This document shows positions 34,361 to 47,017 of a DNA stretch of 64,000 bases, piece by piece. Position 1 is the stretch's first letter, and every line of letters begins with the position of its first letter. Where the stretch lies: positions 620,001 through 684,000 of the forward strand of contig JAIXMN010000012.1 of assembly GCA_025716815.1 (NCBI GenBank), in the 5' to 3' direction. Source of the stretch: Dichotomocladium elegans. Its lineage: Eukaryota > Mucoromycota > Mucoromycetes > Mucorales > Lichtheimiaceae. The notes below the pieces were generated by a model that saw only the letters and a list, made by a program, of their open reading frames with translations, ran no database searches and was not told the origin of the DNA. Made by a program: the position numbers and the translations under genes.

Positions 34361-35107
34361 ACAACCCATACCCTTCTTTCTTTATCGACATAGATGTCTT
34401 CGTCATCTCACCCACCTCTCCATCCATACAATCTGTACATAGCGTTTGAATTCTTATAATGTTTTCCTTACATTTGTCCACGGATGATCTTTATACTTGA
34501 CAAATAAATGAAAAACTACACATGTGCCTTTGAAACATGATATCTCCGCTTCTCACAACAACCGGACGGCATCTGCAACCCGCATGCACATTTAACGGAA
34601 GGGCTGAGGTATTCTAAAGCTGGAGCAAAGGAGTTCGTAGACAGAACTGCTTGATGTATTACTCCATTCGTAGCTTGTCCGATTCTCAGGGTATTGCCAA
34701 GATAAATTAATTGGAGACAAAGAGATATGTCTGGAGCTAGTATTATTGCGAGTCTGCCCATTTAAAACGGTATTATTATTAATCGAGATCGTCCACTATA
34801 TGGAATATCATTGTATGTAACCGATTCTGAGACAATATTTTTAAAGGAGTTTATTGTTTAAAATTTCGCTCAACGCAAATCGAAGGCTATGTACACTAAT
34901 ATGGTAGTCGAGGGAGGTGTTCGAAGAGATGGATATGAATGGGAAAAGGATTTTGCTGTTATAGGATGATACCGAAAATAATGGCTGAGTGATGTATTGT
35001 ACCAACGCCACAACAGCAAGCCGGGGTGGGGAATGCGGGAATGCAAAACGGACAAAGAGGTGCGGTGGATCGAGTATATGAGAGTGATGAAATAGTTCTG
35101 TACTTCT
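34361..35107. other. 3' flanks between H4 and H2A
   Basis: Convergent 3' regions of H4 and H2A. No gene recognised; AATAAA-like signals near 34503 and AT-rich DNA. Confidence 0.6.
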
Positions 35108-35503
35108 TTACAGCTCCTGGGAAGCACCGGCCTTCTTCGTCTTTGTGGGCAAGAGCGAAGTGTGGATATTGGGCAAGACACCACCCTGAGCAATGGTGAC
35201 ATGGCCGAGCAACTTATTCAACTCCTCATCGTTACGGATGGCCAGCTGCAAGTGGCGGGGAATGATGCGCGACTTCTTGTTGTCGCGGGCAGCGTTGCCA
35301 GCCAACTCGAGGATTTCAGCAGTAAGGTATTCAAGGACCGCAGCGAGGTAGACGGGAGCGCCTGCACCAACACGCTGAGCATAGTTACCGCGGCGAAGAA
35401 GACGATGGATACGACCAACTGGGAACTGAAGACCGGCCTTGGCAGAACGGGTTTGGGACTTGGCACCGGCAGCAGACTTTCCTCCAGATTTGCCTCCAGA
35501 CAT
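35108..35503 (-). CDS. Histone H2A (SQEL-type)
   Basis: 131 residues, no intron. [20 protein letters not shown] tail, then [20 protein letters not shown] and the acidic-patch region [14 protein letters not shown]. The C-terminus ASQEL is the SQ(E/D)L motif phosphorylated after DNA damage (gamma-H2A) in fungi, so the canonical H2A here also plays the H2A.X role. Divergent from H2B with a shared promoter. The leader contains a TG repeat (35511-35529). Confidence 0.99.
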   Translation of the reverse strand: MSGGKSGGKSAAGAKSQTRSAKAGLQFPVGRIHRLLRRGNYAQRVGAGAPVYLAAVLEYLTAEILELAGNAARDNKKSRIIPRHLQLAIRNDEELNKLLGHVTIAQGGVLPNIHTSLLPTKTKKAGASQEL

Positions 35504-36015
35504 GTTTGATGTGTGTGTGTGTGTGTGTATGTAAAATGAAGTTGCAATGATAATGAGGCCGTGTCGAATAAGCCATGTTTAAATAGTACCCCGCGCATCC
35601 GCCAAATTCCGAATTCAACGTCACACAAAGTCATATCCGACAACAATGACACGCGCGCGCTCTAAAGATAAAGGGTTCCTTCCTGAAATGCGAACATACG
35701 AAAAAAAAAAAAAAAAAAACTGAAAAAACGGTCTATCAATAGTAAAGCGTGTAGTTTCGTGTCAAACCGCGTTGAATCGCGAACACCGAACCTTTTTCCG
35801 CGCTTTTTCCATATTTTTTGTTTGCAGTGGCCTGACACCGATTTCCTCTTTTGGGGATACACGAGTCACGTTGGCTCTTTTCGGAGGGAGGAAAAGGGAG
35901 GGCGGGAAGTGGGGTCACACTCTGCAGAGCGCGTTAGACCACACCTATATAAAAGGAGGGATCAGGGCACAGCGATGTCCCCCTTCCATTCTATTCGACA
36001 ACCTTTTTTTACACA
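35504..36015. promoter_or_regulatory. Bidirectional H2A-H2B promoter
   Basis: TATATAAAAG at 35946-35955 serves H2B, and TATTTAAAC on the minus strand (35577-35586) serves H2A. CG-rich ACGCGCGCGC (35649-35658) and GCGCGTT (35929-35935) resemble words in the H3-H4 promoter. A 20-nt A run sits at 35701-35719. Confidence 0.75.
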
Positions 36016-36399
36016 ATGGCCCCCAAGATCGATAAGCCCGCCGCTGGTAAAGCCCCTGCCAAGACCACCACTGACAAGAAGGTCAAGGTTTCCGCTGACA
36101 AGAAGCGCAAGATCTCTCGCAAGGAGACCTATTCGTCTTACATCTACCGTGTCTTGAAGCAAGTACATCCCGACACTGGTATCTCCAACAAGGCCATGTC
36201 TATCCTCAACTCCTTTGTCAATGACATCTTCGAGCGCATCGCCTCCGAAGCCTCCAAGCTCGCTGCATACAACAAGCGTTCTACTATCTCGTCCCGTGAG
36301 ATTCAGACCGCTGTCCGCCTCATTCTCCCCGGTGAATTGGCCAAGCACGCTGTTTCTGAAGGAACCAAGGCTGTCACCAAGTACACAAGCTCCAAATAA
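36016..36399 (+). CDS. Histone H2B
   Basis: 127 residues, no intron. Lysine-rich tail ([18 protein letters not shown] ... [20 protein letters not shown]), fold with [20 protein letters not shown], and end AVTKYTSSK with the lysine that is ubiquitinated in H2B. Dimerises with H2A. Completes a four-gene core histone set within 3.4 kb. Confidence 0.99.
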   Translation: MAPKIDKPAAGKAPAKTTTDKKVKVSADKKRKISRKETYSSYIYRVLKQVHPDTGISNKAMSILNSFVNDIFERIASEASKLAAYNKRSTISSREIQTAVRLILPGELAKHAVSEGTKAVTKYTSSK

Positions 36400-36804
36400 G
36401 CACCTTCTTCTTTTCGCAGCTCAAACAGAATCCTTTCTTTAACCTCTATTCCTTTTTCCTCCCGCGCGCGATCAAATAACACATACATATACATACCGAT
36501 GCACACGCACAAACACACACATACATATATACACCTTTGTATATGTGCGTAAATGAAGATCACCTTGTACAGAACCCACTCTCTTTCGTAATAAAATAAT
36601 TGTTTATACGTTCAAAATTATCCATCTGTGCTTTCGTTAGACACTTAAATTAAGAAATTCTGGGTAATGTGCATTTGCTCAGAAGGTTGCCGAGCAAAAG
36701 CAATGAGTTATAGTACCATCTCCGAGGACCTCTGTAACCGTCTGGGATGCAGCGTTTGATTCATTTATGTGGATTATCGTATGCAGAAAAAGAGAGAGAG
36801 AGAG

Positions 36805-36842
<38 letters not shown>

Positions 36843-36905
36843 CCGGAATCAGGCATAAACATGTAGTCACCGGCACTTGCGGGCGGGGATATGGCATCTT
36901 ATATT
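36400..36905. other. 3' flanks of H2B and Vps25 with a TG microsatellite
   Basis: AATAAAATAA at 36590-36599 is a probable H2B poly(A) signal. A GA run followed by a TG/GT run lies at about 36788-36840. No gene. Confidence 0.7.
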
Positions 36906-37777
36906 TTAATTTGAATTGAAGAACTTTACACCCATACTGTCATCATCGGAGGAGCCCTTGAACAGCTGTGCGACACCACGTTTAACAAGGATATTGAGAG
37001 CTGCTTGCAGCACGGACGGGTCTAGTTCATAGAAGGCTATAAAGAGTTGTTGATATTGGTAATCCCATTTCTGGTTCCCAGTCCTTCAGTACAGCTTACG
37101 TTGATCCGCGACAAGCTCGCCATGCGCGATTTCATGTACCGTCATGATATCGTTGCCCATGCCGGCCTGGTTTACCTAGATGCCGGAAATAAAAGGTTAG
37201 CGACGCTGTACCTTTCATACCGCGTCTTCTGACGCGATCGTCCTTAACCCAATCTCCTTCACATACCCATGCCCAAATCAAGTTGGCCCACTCCTCTGGT
37301 TTGCGCCAGTAAACCAGAGCCACTGCCTTGGGGCCTTTCGAGCCGCCTTCCCATTCTGCACTGCCGTTTCCAACCATTCCCTCTACCACTTCCTGTAGCG
37401 TTTCGAATGAAAGTCGACCTGTGGTAAACAGAACGTAAGTCATGAACAACACGCTCTTCTTTTGTACCCCCCCTTTCCCCAAGGTTCACATACGTTTTAT
37501 CCGGGTGTTCTCAAACAGATCAGAACCGCCTGGGGCAGTCATTGCTTGGAGATCAATGCGAAAAATGGAATAATGACGACAATAGTTCAAGATGAGATCA
37601 TGCCATTGGGCGAGTTGGCTCTGCCATGTGCTTTCGGTCGGCTGTCGGCTGCACATGGCATGATAAATCCCGGTTACGTAGAGTAGCAGTTTAAATCTTT
37701 GCTTCTTACGTGTAGAACGGGGGAAAACTGTGTATCTCTGGGAACTGAAATTGCGTTGCAGTGGTGGTGGTCATCAT
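36906..37777 (-). CDS. VPS25: ESCRT-II subunit Vps25
   Basis: Five exons on the minus strand: 37777-37710, 37648-37494, 37418-37267, 37175-37100 and 37036-36906; 193 residues, all GT-AG, frame preserved. Exon 1 ends SFPPFYT, the PPxY-like start of Vps25. It is followed by QLAQWHDLILNYCRHY, LFENTRIKRRLSFETLQEVV, VYWRKPEEWANLIWAW (family hallmark), IMTVHEIAHGELVADQPFYE and the C-terminal DSMGVKFFNSN. Length and the two winged-helix modules match the family. The protein acts at endosomes, linking ESCRT-I to ESCRT-III for multivesicular body sorting. An in-frame ATGATG gives two possible starts. Confidence 0.93.
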
Positions 37778-38924
37778 GCGATAGCTATTGCTCATGTGCG
37801 ACAAAAAGCAAGCATGTGTGTCGGAGCTGGAGGACGAGGTTTTGGGCACAGCGGTGTGGGGGGACGGCCCAAAAAAGGAGGACACCCCCCACCCGCATAA
37901 AATTTTATATCCATTAAAAAATATTCAAGAGGGGCTGGGGTGTGTTTGAATCTACTACAGAGGCAGGATTCTGTATCCGTTCCTTTCCTATGTTTGTCGC
38001 CTCATCCCAGGAGCTAGGACCACTGATTGGGCTGCCTGGAAAGCAGACCCACGTGTTTGGTACTGGGATGAAAGAAAGTGTTTATTAGACATTATAAGAG
38101 AGAAAAAGAATTGATTGATTAGATGCATTCTCTCCCCAACCCCTGGTTGTGAAGACTTATTGGTCCGTGATGTCGGATCAATGTTCCTTCCGCCGCAGTT
38201 CAGAGTCCAAAAAGAAAGCCCACCTCTGTTACCCACGTTAGGAAGCCCTAGAGATCGACGCATTGCGATTGGCGATGAGTGTGTAACCCTGGACACGAGT
38301 TTCATTATCTCTTTTTAGGACAACGTTGTGTCCATCATGTTTTGGAGAGCGAGATGCTTCTTTCTATTATGCTCTCCCCTCACAAAAGCGCCATGGAAAA
38401 AGCCGGCCCAATTTCGCTGAGATGGATAATTCAACAGGTGAGTAGCTCTGTAAGAAACAGAGCGACGTGCTCAGTAGTGAAGCACCGCAAGAGAGCTGTG
38501 TGGACTTTGAAAAGTGGGGAGGGAGGTGCGTGCGTGGAGATGTGTATGTATCTGGGTAAATATGAAAATGAAATTCTGGAACTCGTATGAGTGTGTATCA
38601 GCCTATGTCGAAATGCATGCTACAAAAAAAAAAGAGCAATCTTCATATGCCGTATCGTGGAAGCAGGACATCAATATCGGATTTGACATACCTGGGCTCT
38701 ACTGTTTTTTCCCTGCCTGATGACCGAACGACACAGACAGGCACAGCATCACAACTTTTTACAGCGCAATAACAACCGGCCTTTTTTTTGTGCGGTGCTG
38801 TAATTTGGTGAACTCAGGCAAGTTGTCTCTTTCCTCCTTTTTCTTCTTTCCGTCACTCTCTCCCCCCCCAACCCAACACCGCAAAGAAAAAAAAAGCAGA
38901 ATCGTCTTTTGTCAACCTACCACA
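37778..38924. other. Intergenic between Vps25 and the Sds3-like gene
   Basis: Holds short unrecognised open frames, C-rich and A-rich runs, and the promoter side of the Sds3-like gene. No feature supported. Confidence 0.5.
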
Positions 38925-41900
38925 ATGTCGCAAGCAAAGACGGCCACAATGACAGAGGAGGCTTCTCTCTCTATTACCAATAGTATGCATACCATGCTCT
39001 CACGCACGCGCACACCTTATTTTTTGTCTGCCTTTGGCTAACAATAAGCAAACAGCTTCTTCTTTTCCGGAACCCCCGCCAGCGGCCCAAGACACATTGA
39101 TCAATACTGAGTCTAGTTCCCAGAAAAAAGACACAGAACCCGTGCTCACCATCACACCTGCTGATGGTGATAATACAACGTCTTCCATGGTGGTAAATGG
39201 TAGCAGCAATATATCGTCTCCAGAAGAAATGGAGATATCCTCACCATCATCGGCCGTTGGTGCTGCTACCATTGCTACTACGGCCTCCAATGGGAACGGC
39301 AATATGCGAGTGACGCGGTCACAGTCGTACGAATCAGGCAGCCAACAAGACACTTCGGAGACAACAGGAACTGCAGCCCTAACGACGAGAAAACGTACAC
39401 GGCGTGGTGCAAGTAGCCCAGGAGCATCGGCAGCTAGCAACAAGAGAATCAAGAGTGGACCAATGCGAGGTGGCGACGATAATAGAGAAACTCGGCATAC
39501 GCATCAGCGCATGACCAAAGAGGCACGCGAGGCAAGGCGAGCACAGCGAGAGGCGGAGAGTAAGGAGAGGTATGTGACTTGCCATCATTTATATATACAC
39601 ACATATACATTACACATATACTAGCAACACATCTCGCTCCGCTCGATTGTTGCGTCGGCTGGGGGCTTCGCCCCCCGCCCCCCAATTAATCAGCGCGATA
39701 AGCCATAGAAATAATCAGACATTGGCGCAAACTTAATAGAGGTGTGTGTATTTATGAATAGATCTATATATGTGTTTTTTTGCTTTACGAAAGAGCATAT
39801 ATTCTTATTGATATAAAAAGGAATGTGTTGGGCATGATGAGAGAAATGGATGTATAATCAACATAAAAGAAAGGAGAGGAGATATAAATAACATAGAGAG
39901 ATAAATGAATGAAAAAGTCATATATGTTAGTGAGTGTTTAGCCGGATGACTGCTGGTTAAGAAGGACTTCGTGGTATACAACGTTAGCGGTTGTGGGGGC
40001 AGCAGTCGATCCGTCACTGTATACTGCCACGCGCAGGTTGTCAGGGTGTGTGGCTCGTGAGAGTGCAACATATAATTGGCCATGTGTAAACACAGGCTCA
40101 CGGAGATGGACACCTACGCGTGACAGGGTCTGTCCTTGCGCCTTATGAATGGTCATGGCAAAGGCAGCACGAACAGGAAACTGGCGGCGGCACAGGATGA
40201 ACGGCATTTCTCCTTCTTTTGTGCAAAGGTTGATCCTAGGGAGAATATGCTCTGCGCCCTGTGGTCCATGGGCAATGCATCGGACGGCAATACAATGGTC
40301 CATAAGCCTTGTCAAGATAAGCTTAGTCCCATTGCAGAGGCCTGCGCTTGGATCTAGGTTTCGCAGCAGCACCAAAGGCATACCCACCTTTAGTTCTAGA
40401 CAATGAGGCGGAATTCCGGCAGAGTTGAGACCATTAAGAAACTCCGGTGGGTAGCTTGCTGCAGCTACGTCTGGATCGTCGGCATCGATGATACGGTCAA
40501 TAGAGGTATACTGCCTTTTCTCGCCAGGGAAAACGCTAAAAGCCTTGTTGTTGATGTCATCAACATCTGCGTTTTTAGTGGCGAGGATGGCCCCATCACG
40601 GAACTGGTCTGGAGGTTGATTGGGGAGTCGAATGGCAGGATAGATGGCATTGATAAGGTCCATTCTATCATTCGCTTCGATCCGCCATTGTTCCGGGATC
40701 TCGACACTGTCGCGGTATGGAAGCCGGCCATCTCCAATGGCAAGGAGCTGGTTGGCAAATGCAGCGGCATGGGGGCCAGCATTACGAACTCGCATGTTAA
40801 TGTTCAAATGGAGGATGCGAACGTGTGGCCAAAATGATGCACGCTGTACAGTTCCCGCAACGACCTCTGGTCGAGTGCTCTTCTTGCTGACCGGGAGCAG
40901 CTGCCGAAAGTCTCCACCGAAAACGACGACCTTGCCACCAAAAGGGACTTGCTCACATGCAGGGTCATCAGCCCCCATGATGTCCTTGAGGGCCTTGTCA
41001 ACTGCTTCAAAGGTGAATCTGCCAGCCATGACAGCCTCATCCCAAACGATCAAAGAGGCGCGTCGTATGAGATGGGCGTGTGAGCTAGTGAGACTAATGT
41101 TGCAAGTACTGGTTTCGTCTGCATCGAGGGGAATTTTGAACCGGCTATGGGCAGTTCGGCCACCAGGAAGCAGGATTGCGGCAATTCCAGAAGAGGCGAC
41201 CGGCAAGGCAATCTCTTGCTGAGAACGAACATAGGCCAAGAGAGCTTTGAACACCTGTGATTTCCCTGTACCACCAGGGCCATTGAGAAAGAAAAGGCGG
41301 GGTACATGAGGGGCATGAGGCTGCTCCGCGATGGACATTATGATATTATTATATGCAGCTCGCTGGTCATCGTTGAGCGAGTGGACTAACTCTTCATTCA
41401 ACAGACGCTGCTCATCTTGGTCATAATTGCGGTACTCGGCATTTATCAGAACTTGAGAAGGAGACACAAATTCGTCGAGTGTTTCCCTTCGTTCCTGGGG
41501 CAAAGTCGTAAATTCGGAGAGCCAATGACCTCCAGCCTGCAGATGAGAATCGATATCGCCAAGTGTGCGCTGATAGATGGCGTCCAGGTCTTGCTGCTGC
41601 AGTTCTTGGTCGGTTGACATATTATGTATTCTCCGGAACTCGAAAAAGTAATCATCGGCCATTCTGTCGCGGTGGTTGTTCCAGAGTTGGAGCGGGTCAG
41701 CAGGGGAACTGTGTATCAGGATGCATGCAAAGAGAGCGCGTATAGATCTAGCTGAAGCAATGAGCGATGCCTCACTCATGCAGCGCTCCCATTCGTTGTC
41801 AGACTCCAAGAAACCCCTTGCAAGCGCAGCTGCCTGGAATGTCGGATGGGGGCTGCCGTCGCTATTCGCAAGCAGTGCCTCGAAACTTGTTGGCCCAGGA

Positions 41901-44900
41901 ATCTTTAGTAAGAGCAAGCGAAGGCAGTACAGAGGCATATTTGAAGGTGATGCAAAATAAATGCGTGTTACCACGTTCGCAATTGTTTGCCGATCTCTAC
42001 GTGCCCACATGTGGGTCCTTGTGTTCCAAGTGTAGTGGCGAGGCACCTCAGAATAAAGGAGGGTGGCGGCGAATGGGTCCTGGGAGCAGAGTTCAAAAAA
42101 GGCGAGGAGTTTGGTACCTGTCCTTGCTGCATGGCGTGCGACGATCAGTTCTTCCTGGGACATTGTGGCGCGAAACGTGACATACTGTTGCTCAGGCAGG
42201 TGTATATCTAAGCGTACGACAGATGGGCTGTGGAAATGGACATCATATCTGAGCGTCCGCCAGATTGCTTCACATGGTCCAATATACCTAGCATTAAGGT
42301 ATTGTTGGATCTCGTCCACAGGAGCAGGAGCAGGAGCAGCATCGGTGGTGGTGGAGGCGGAGGCAGTGGTGGTGGTCGTGGAATGGACAGCCTCAGAAGA
42401 TTGTCCAGTAATCTCCACTTGCGCTCGGTCAGTTCCCTTGGTAATATACTTGCAGATATATTTTACTGCCCTGGTGCTTGTACAGATCTCTACGTTAATA
42501 TGGGCATCGTACTTGTGGCTAAGGTAAGGATTATATGGAATAACCCATTGGTTGTCTATAACCATGTTCCGACGCTCAATCATATGCCCTTGGTTGGGAG
42601 TCTCCCGCCTACGGTATACTGGGTTTCCATCCCTGGTCTCTCGTGTCTTGCCACAGTAGCGCTTGGGGAACTTCTTATCGCACTGGCCAGTTCGTTGACA
42701 GCATGGCTGTCCTCTGCTGAATGATCCACATGGTCCATGGATCATTGTTGACGTGACTGTGCGATAGAGAGCGGGGTGGGCTACTGGATCTGGAAGCTCT
42801 GCGCAGACGAACTCGTCATACTGGGCTACAGCTTCTGGTCGATCTTCCTCATGCAAGATGAAAAGCATATGAACATGGGGCAAACCACGCTTCTGGAACT
42901 CGACAGTCGCGATATATCCTTCGATATGACCAAAAACTTTGGCATCCACAATATGCGCAATGAGCTCCTTCATCTTCATATTGAAGACTCGGGAGCAAAT
43001 ATCTGGACGGTCATGGGCCTCCTGCCCTGGAAGAAGCTCGCTGACAATTTCAGGCCATTTAGGATTGCAAGTGAACGTAATGAAGAGAGTTGGATCGCCC
43101 AGCTGGCTAACAATAGCCAAGCCGTCTTGCATCATTTGTTTCATATATCGCGGCCCACCAGTGAAACTTGAAGGTAGAATTGTTCTTTGGCCAATCTGTC
43201 GAGGATCAGAGTCGTCCGCCATGCCGCTGTAAAGCTCTCGCCGCAGATCATCCTGATTGTTCCGTAAATAGTCCAGACGGCCACCCTCGATCCGTGCATA
43301 ATTATCCACCACTAATTGCTGAAATAACCTGCCATAGTAGTGGTGGTATGTCTTCCTTGGGCCTTCTCGAATCATGAGCATGAAAGCAGCAAACTCACGC
43401 ACAGTGATGCTGACAGGGCTGCCCTCAGCTGTTAGACTTTGCATTCCTGCATACCATCCTTCATCCCCGAATGGATACATGAGGACGTAGTGGAGAGGTA
43501 TGTATGCCGGGTGGAGAGCACTAATCCTGTGGAGTCCTCCTGTTGCGCGATCAGCAAGAACAATTGCATGCGTATCGACTGTCCCATCTGTTGTCCTCTC
43601 GACGACTAAGGCTGCAACTTCAGGGGTAGCCTGTGGATCGTAACGCCTCCCCATCTGGTGTGCTGGACGAATGGTAGCACGAAGTGTTCCAAATGGCTCA
43701 TCTCGATAACGCTGAGCAGCAGACATGAAGGTCTGTGCATAAGGGTTATCACGCACCATGACCGCCTGAAGAAGCTCGATTGTATCCCTGTTAAGGTCTG
43801 AAAAGAATGAAGTGCGTCTTGACAGTTGATCGCCGGCATCGGTAAAATATATTTGAGAAAAAGCAGGCTGGCGATCGGGGCCAGCTCGCAATGTTCCCAT
43901 ACGGTGGTACATCGTCCCGTTGATGCGATAGGTTGGAACACCATTCGATCCATTGGCCAATTGTCGGTCATGATTGTCCTCAATGGAAGCAAAAGAAAAG
44001 GCGTTGTTATATGCGCGAATGGACTTGCGAAATTCTTTGCTGGCATCGTCTGTGCCTTCCAAGAGTGCGATGATCTCTTGTGAGGGGGCGCGAGGCAGGG
44101 CGATCTGGATCCTTCCGCTCGTGCAGCACAGTCCAAAACGCGGGTTGGAGCGAGAAGACTGGGCGAGGCGCTCGTCAATCCACATTTTAGCCTGACAAAA
44201 TGGGCATTCGGCTGACATGCGACCAAAGATGTGTCGACGATATTGTGGGCCATGGACGTAGCAGATGTCTGGGCCAAAAATATGTTCTGGCTCAAAAGAC
44301 GCCATTCGTGCAATCCGATACTGGGGATTATCGCTGTTATAGAATGGACAGCCACTGTATCTTGAACGCTGGTGAGATGGAGAACCACATCGAGCACATG
44401 GCGGATGAGTAGGAGCAACCGAAGCAGGAGCAGGAGCAGGAACAGGAACAGGAACTGGAGCAGTAGCAGGAGCAGGAGCAGTAGCAGGAGCAGGAGCAGA
44501 TGGAGGGTTGTCCAAACCAATATATTCTTTACAGAAAAATCAGTAAAAATTTCAGAGTTGTAATGTTCAGCTGTATTACCTCGTTGGCGCCGAGTGTTTC
44601 CAGGGCAATCACGATGAGTTGATCGGCGATGGGTGGTTGAGCCACATGTAGAACAGGAAGGAGAGGAGGACATTTGGGTTGTAGAATCCTAGGGATGCCT
44701 TGATATCAGCGGCTGCAAACATAAAATCGGGTAATTCAAGAAATACATACATCAGTAGGTTCAGGCCTCGGACGAACTCTACGGCTGTTTAAGGGACAGC
44801 CAGCAAAACTTGTACGCAGGTGGGTAGAAGAGCCACAACTGCAAGTTCTTGTTTGGGGCTCATCACCCTTGATCCAGAAGAATGATTAGCGGAGAATAAT

Positions 44901-46670
44901 GTCAATTTTAAAGAATAAAGTTACCATTTCTTTGGATATGTAAAGTAGTTGTCTTTCTCAAATATGTAGAATATATACAGTAGATAGCAACAGAATAGTA
45001 ATAGAATGATGATAAGAACTGATACTTGACAAAGTTCCTTTGAATGTTGATATTTATATGAAAGCCAAGACTTTTTCTTGTGCAAGTGTGGCTGCACACT
45101 GATTGTACGCCACTATTGATTGCTATTATTATCCATGCTGCGGCTGCATATATGAATTCCGTGGAGGAAATATGCCAAGATATCACATTCCCCAGAACCT
45201 TTTTCATTGGTGTTCCTTTTTATTTTCCAAAAGAATAGACAATATCATTTTGATGCATGCCATCCAATTTTTTTTGGGAAAATGACCACGTCTTTGCCAC
45301 GTGCCCCGACCTGCAACTCCTTCAGCTGCATTTATGGAGGCACATGTGAAGGTTGCAATGAAAAGAGACTATTGGTCGAAGGGGATGATCATGGGACTAA
45401 AGAAAATACCCACCACAGGCAACTCCAAGAAAAGGACCATTTTGGCCAATGGGAAAACCGAAATGCTCGCGGAATCTCAATGTTAATCCAACAAAAAGCA
45501 ACAAAAAGCAAAACCTCAGACTCCGTCAGGACCACGTAACACAACGAAACCGGCCCGAAAAATTGGCGAATCAAATCAGTCAAAAAGTAAGCTAAACCCC
45601 GCTGGAATTACCATATACTGGTTTTATTACGTCATAATTAGCTTTCTATCTACCCCCCTCAATTAATATGGCTTGGATACGTACACATACACAAACAATG
45701 CGAGTGAAAGGGACATGATCGAAATTTACTTTTATAGGCTTGCTGAGCTTGATGCACTGGAAGTGGCCGTCAAGAATGGGACACATCCTGAATATATCAA
45801 ACTTCTCCAGGAGATCGAGCATAAACGCGCGAGCAAGATCAGTATTACAAAGTCTCACTTCACCCATGCCGTCGCCAATCAGAAGGCTGTCATGACAGCA
45901 GCCACCAAGGCCGCTCATGACAACTTTCAACTACAGAAACAAGGGTTACGCCGACAAATGATTCAGCACGTGCAGCAGCAAATCAGCAGCCTCGAACAGG
46001 AGTATTATTCGCACAATGTCACAAGTAAAAAAAAAAAAAAAGACCTCTTCCCCTCCACCGCCCCCCTTTTTCTCATTGACAAATGCTTCTGCACTAGACT
46101 CACTGGACGATCAAAATCTCTCCGAATGGACTCCTCGCCATCGACCTTCTCGGCTTGATATCCTTTTTTCTTTATAATTAATCCCCATATTTGTCTGATC
46201 CAATCATGCATCATCATCCTTAACCCATGCCTGCACATTCTATTGTTGTTCCCCTTCCAGAAGATGAAGCCGACCAGGATTTCTCACAGATGTGGGCAGC
46301 GGCTGCTCAGCAGCAACAACAAAATCCATCTCGTAACCAGCATGCATTACCGTCCTCACCAAGACCAGAAGCTGCAACAGCGGCAGCACAATCATTGTCA
46401 CCTTCTCCATCCTCATTGCGGCACCAACCATCCTCATCGTATCCTCACAAATCCTCCAGCACGCAGAAAGCGTCCTCTTTTCCGAATATACCAACCTTAT
46501 CAAAGGAAGCTAACTCAGCACCACCCAATGCAAGACACGACTCGTCGTCATCGGCCACGCTTGATGAATATTCTCCGCTCGATGATCGTTCACGCTACCC
46601 CGGCCCGCCCTCGCTTCTCAACCATCGGCCACCGGCCTCTTCCTCTCCCACAAACCAACTGGTCAAGTAA
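38925..46670 (+). CDS. Sds3-like subunit of a histone deacetylase (Rpd3/Sin3) complex, with Helitron in intron 2
   Basis: Exons read as 38925-38982, 39056-39569, 45705-46024 and 46261-46670, giving 433 residues in one frame. Exon 2 is a low-complexity S/T-rich region with a basic patch TTRKRTRRG, ending in the charged helix REARRAQREAESKE. Exon 3 carries the Sds3 core ERDMIEIYFYRLAELDALEV, NGTHPEYIKLLQEIEHKR and a long coiled coil. Exon 4 is Q/S/P-rich. Sds3-family proteins help assemble Sin3-Rpd3 deacetylase complexes in the nucleus. Intron 2 is 6.1 kb because a whole Helitron sits inside it; donor GTATGTG and acceptor GCGAG remain, so splicing is still possible. The last junction (donor ACAA/GTAAAA) is the least certain part. 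Confidence 0.75.
39621..45677 (-). mobile_element. Helitron, full length, within an intron
   Basis: On the minus strand it starts TCCAAGCC (45677) and ends CTAG (39624-39621). Host A (39620) and T (45678) flank it, the A/T insertion rule of Helitrons, and no target duplication is made. Just inside the 3' end lie imperfect palindromes, including GCAACA...TGTTGC around a GC-rich core and GGGGGC-TTCG-CCCCC (about 39660-39680). Removing the element restores a simple AC/AT-rich intron. Total 6057 bp. Confidence 0.88.
39938..44673 (-). CDS. Helitron Rep-helicase (RepHel)
   Basis: Two exons, 44673-44580 and 44526-39938, joined by a 53-nt intron; about 1560 residues without a stop. The N-terminus has two related zinc-binding repeats (CSTCGSTTHRRSTHRDCP and CARCGSPSHQRSRYSGCP) around a repetitive P/A/V tract. 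The central Rep (HUH) domain has GLPHVHMLFIL and the tyrosine motif AVKYICKYITKG, which cuts and joins single strands. The C-terminal Pif1-type SF1 helicase has Walker A GPGGTGKSQ, VWDEAVMAG, GGDFRQLLPV, TIHKAQGQT and YVALSRATHP. Rolling-circle transposition is expected. The open frame and clean ends suggest the element may be active. A second frame over 43606-44673 is a shadow of this gene. Confidence 0.93.
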
Positions 46671-47017
46671 TTATACTATTACATAAACAAGCATTCATAA
46701 TCCTCCCACATATTGCCCAATCATGGATAGATTTTCGCAGCCGCACACATTGCAGGACAAAAAAAAGCAAATAATATATATATTTTATCCGGGTGGTGTT
46801 GGTGGTTCCTTCATCCTATGTCTGAACATCCAATACGCGCGACGCTATTCGTCTTGAACCGAAACATCTCTTCTTTCTTCTTCAAAAGTGTGAGGTTGTA
46901 TTTATGAAAAATAGGGAGGGAGAGAGTATAGCATTATGAGAGACGCGCGTATAAAAAGGACACATCAACCCACACAGATGGAAAAAAAGACCACCCTAAT
47001 GATAGTGGCAATCTCCT
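46671..47017. other. Convergent 3' flanks of the Sds3-like and cofilin genes
   Basis: Short AT-rich segment with no gene seen. Confidence 0.6.

Noticed and set aside
36788..36840. TG/GT run with an open frame on the minus strand
   Set aside because: Simple-sequence repeat in the histone H2B / Vps25 3' flank; the frame is an artefact of the repeat.
40644..42724. Several 130-190-codon plus-strand frames across 40.6-42.7 kb
   Set aside because: Shadows of the RepHel gene on the opposite strand, with no family motifs.
43606..44673. 355-codon minus-strand frame with a long leucine run
   Set aside because: It overlaps the Helitron RepHel gene; only its first 31 codons are real (exon 1). The leucine run is the P/A/V repeat read in another frame.
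46083..46158. Possible extra exon (LDDQNLSEWTPRHRPSRLD) in the Sds3-like gene
   Set aside because: It looks protein-like but has no GT donor before an in-frame stop; the direct 46024-46261 splice keeps the frame. Left as an open alternative.
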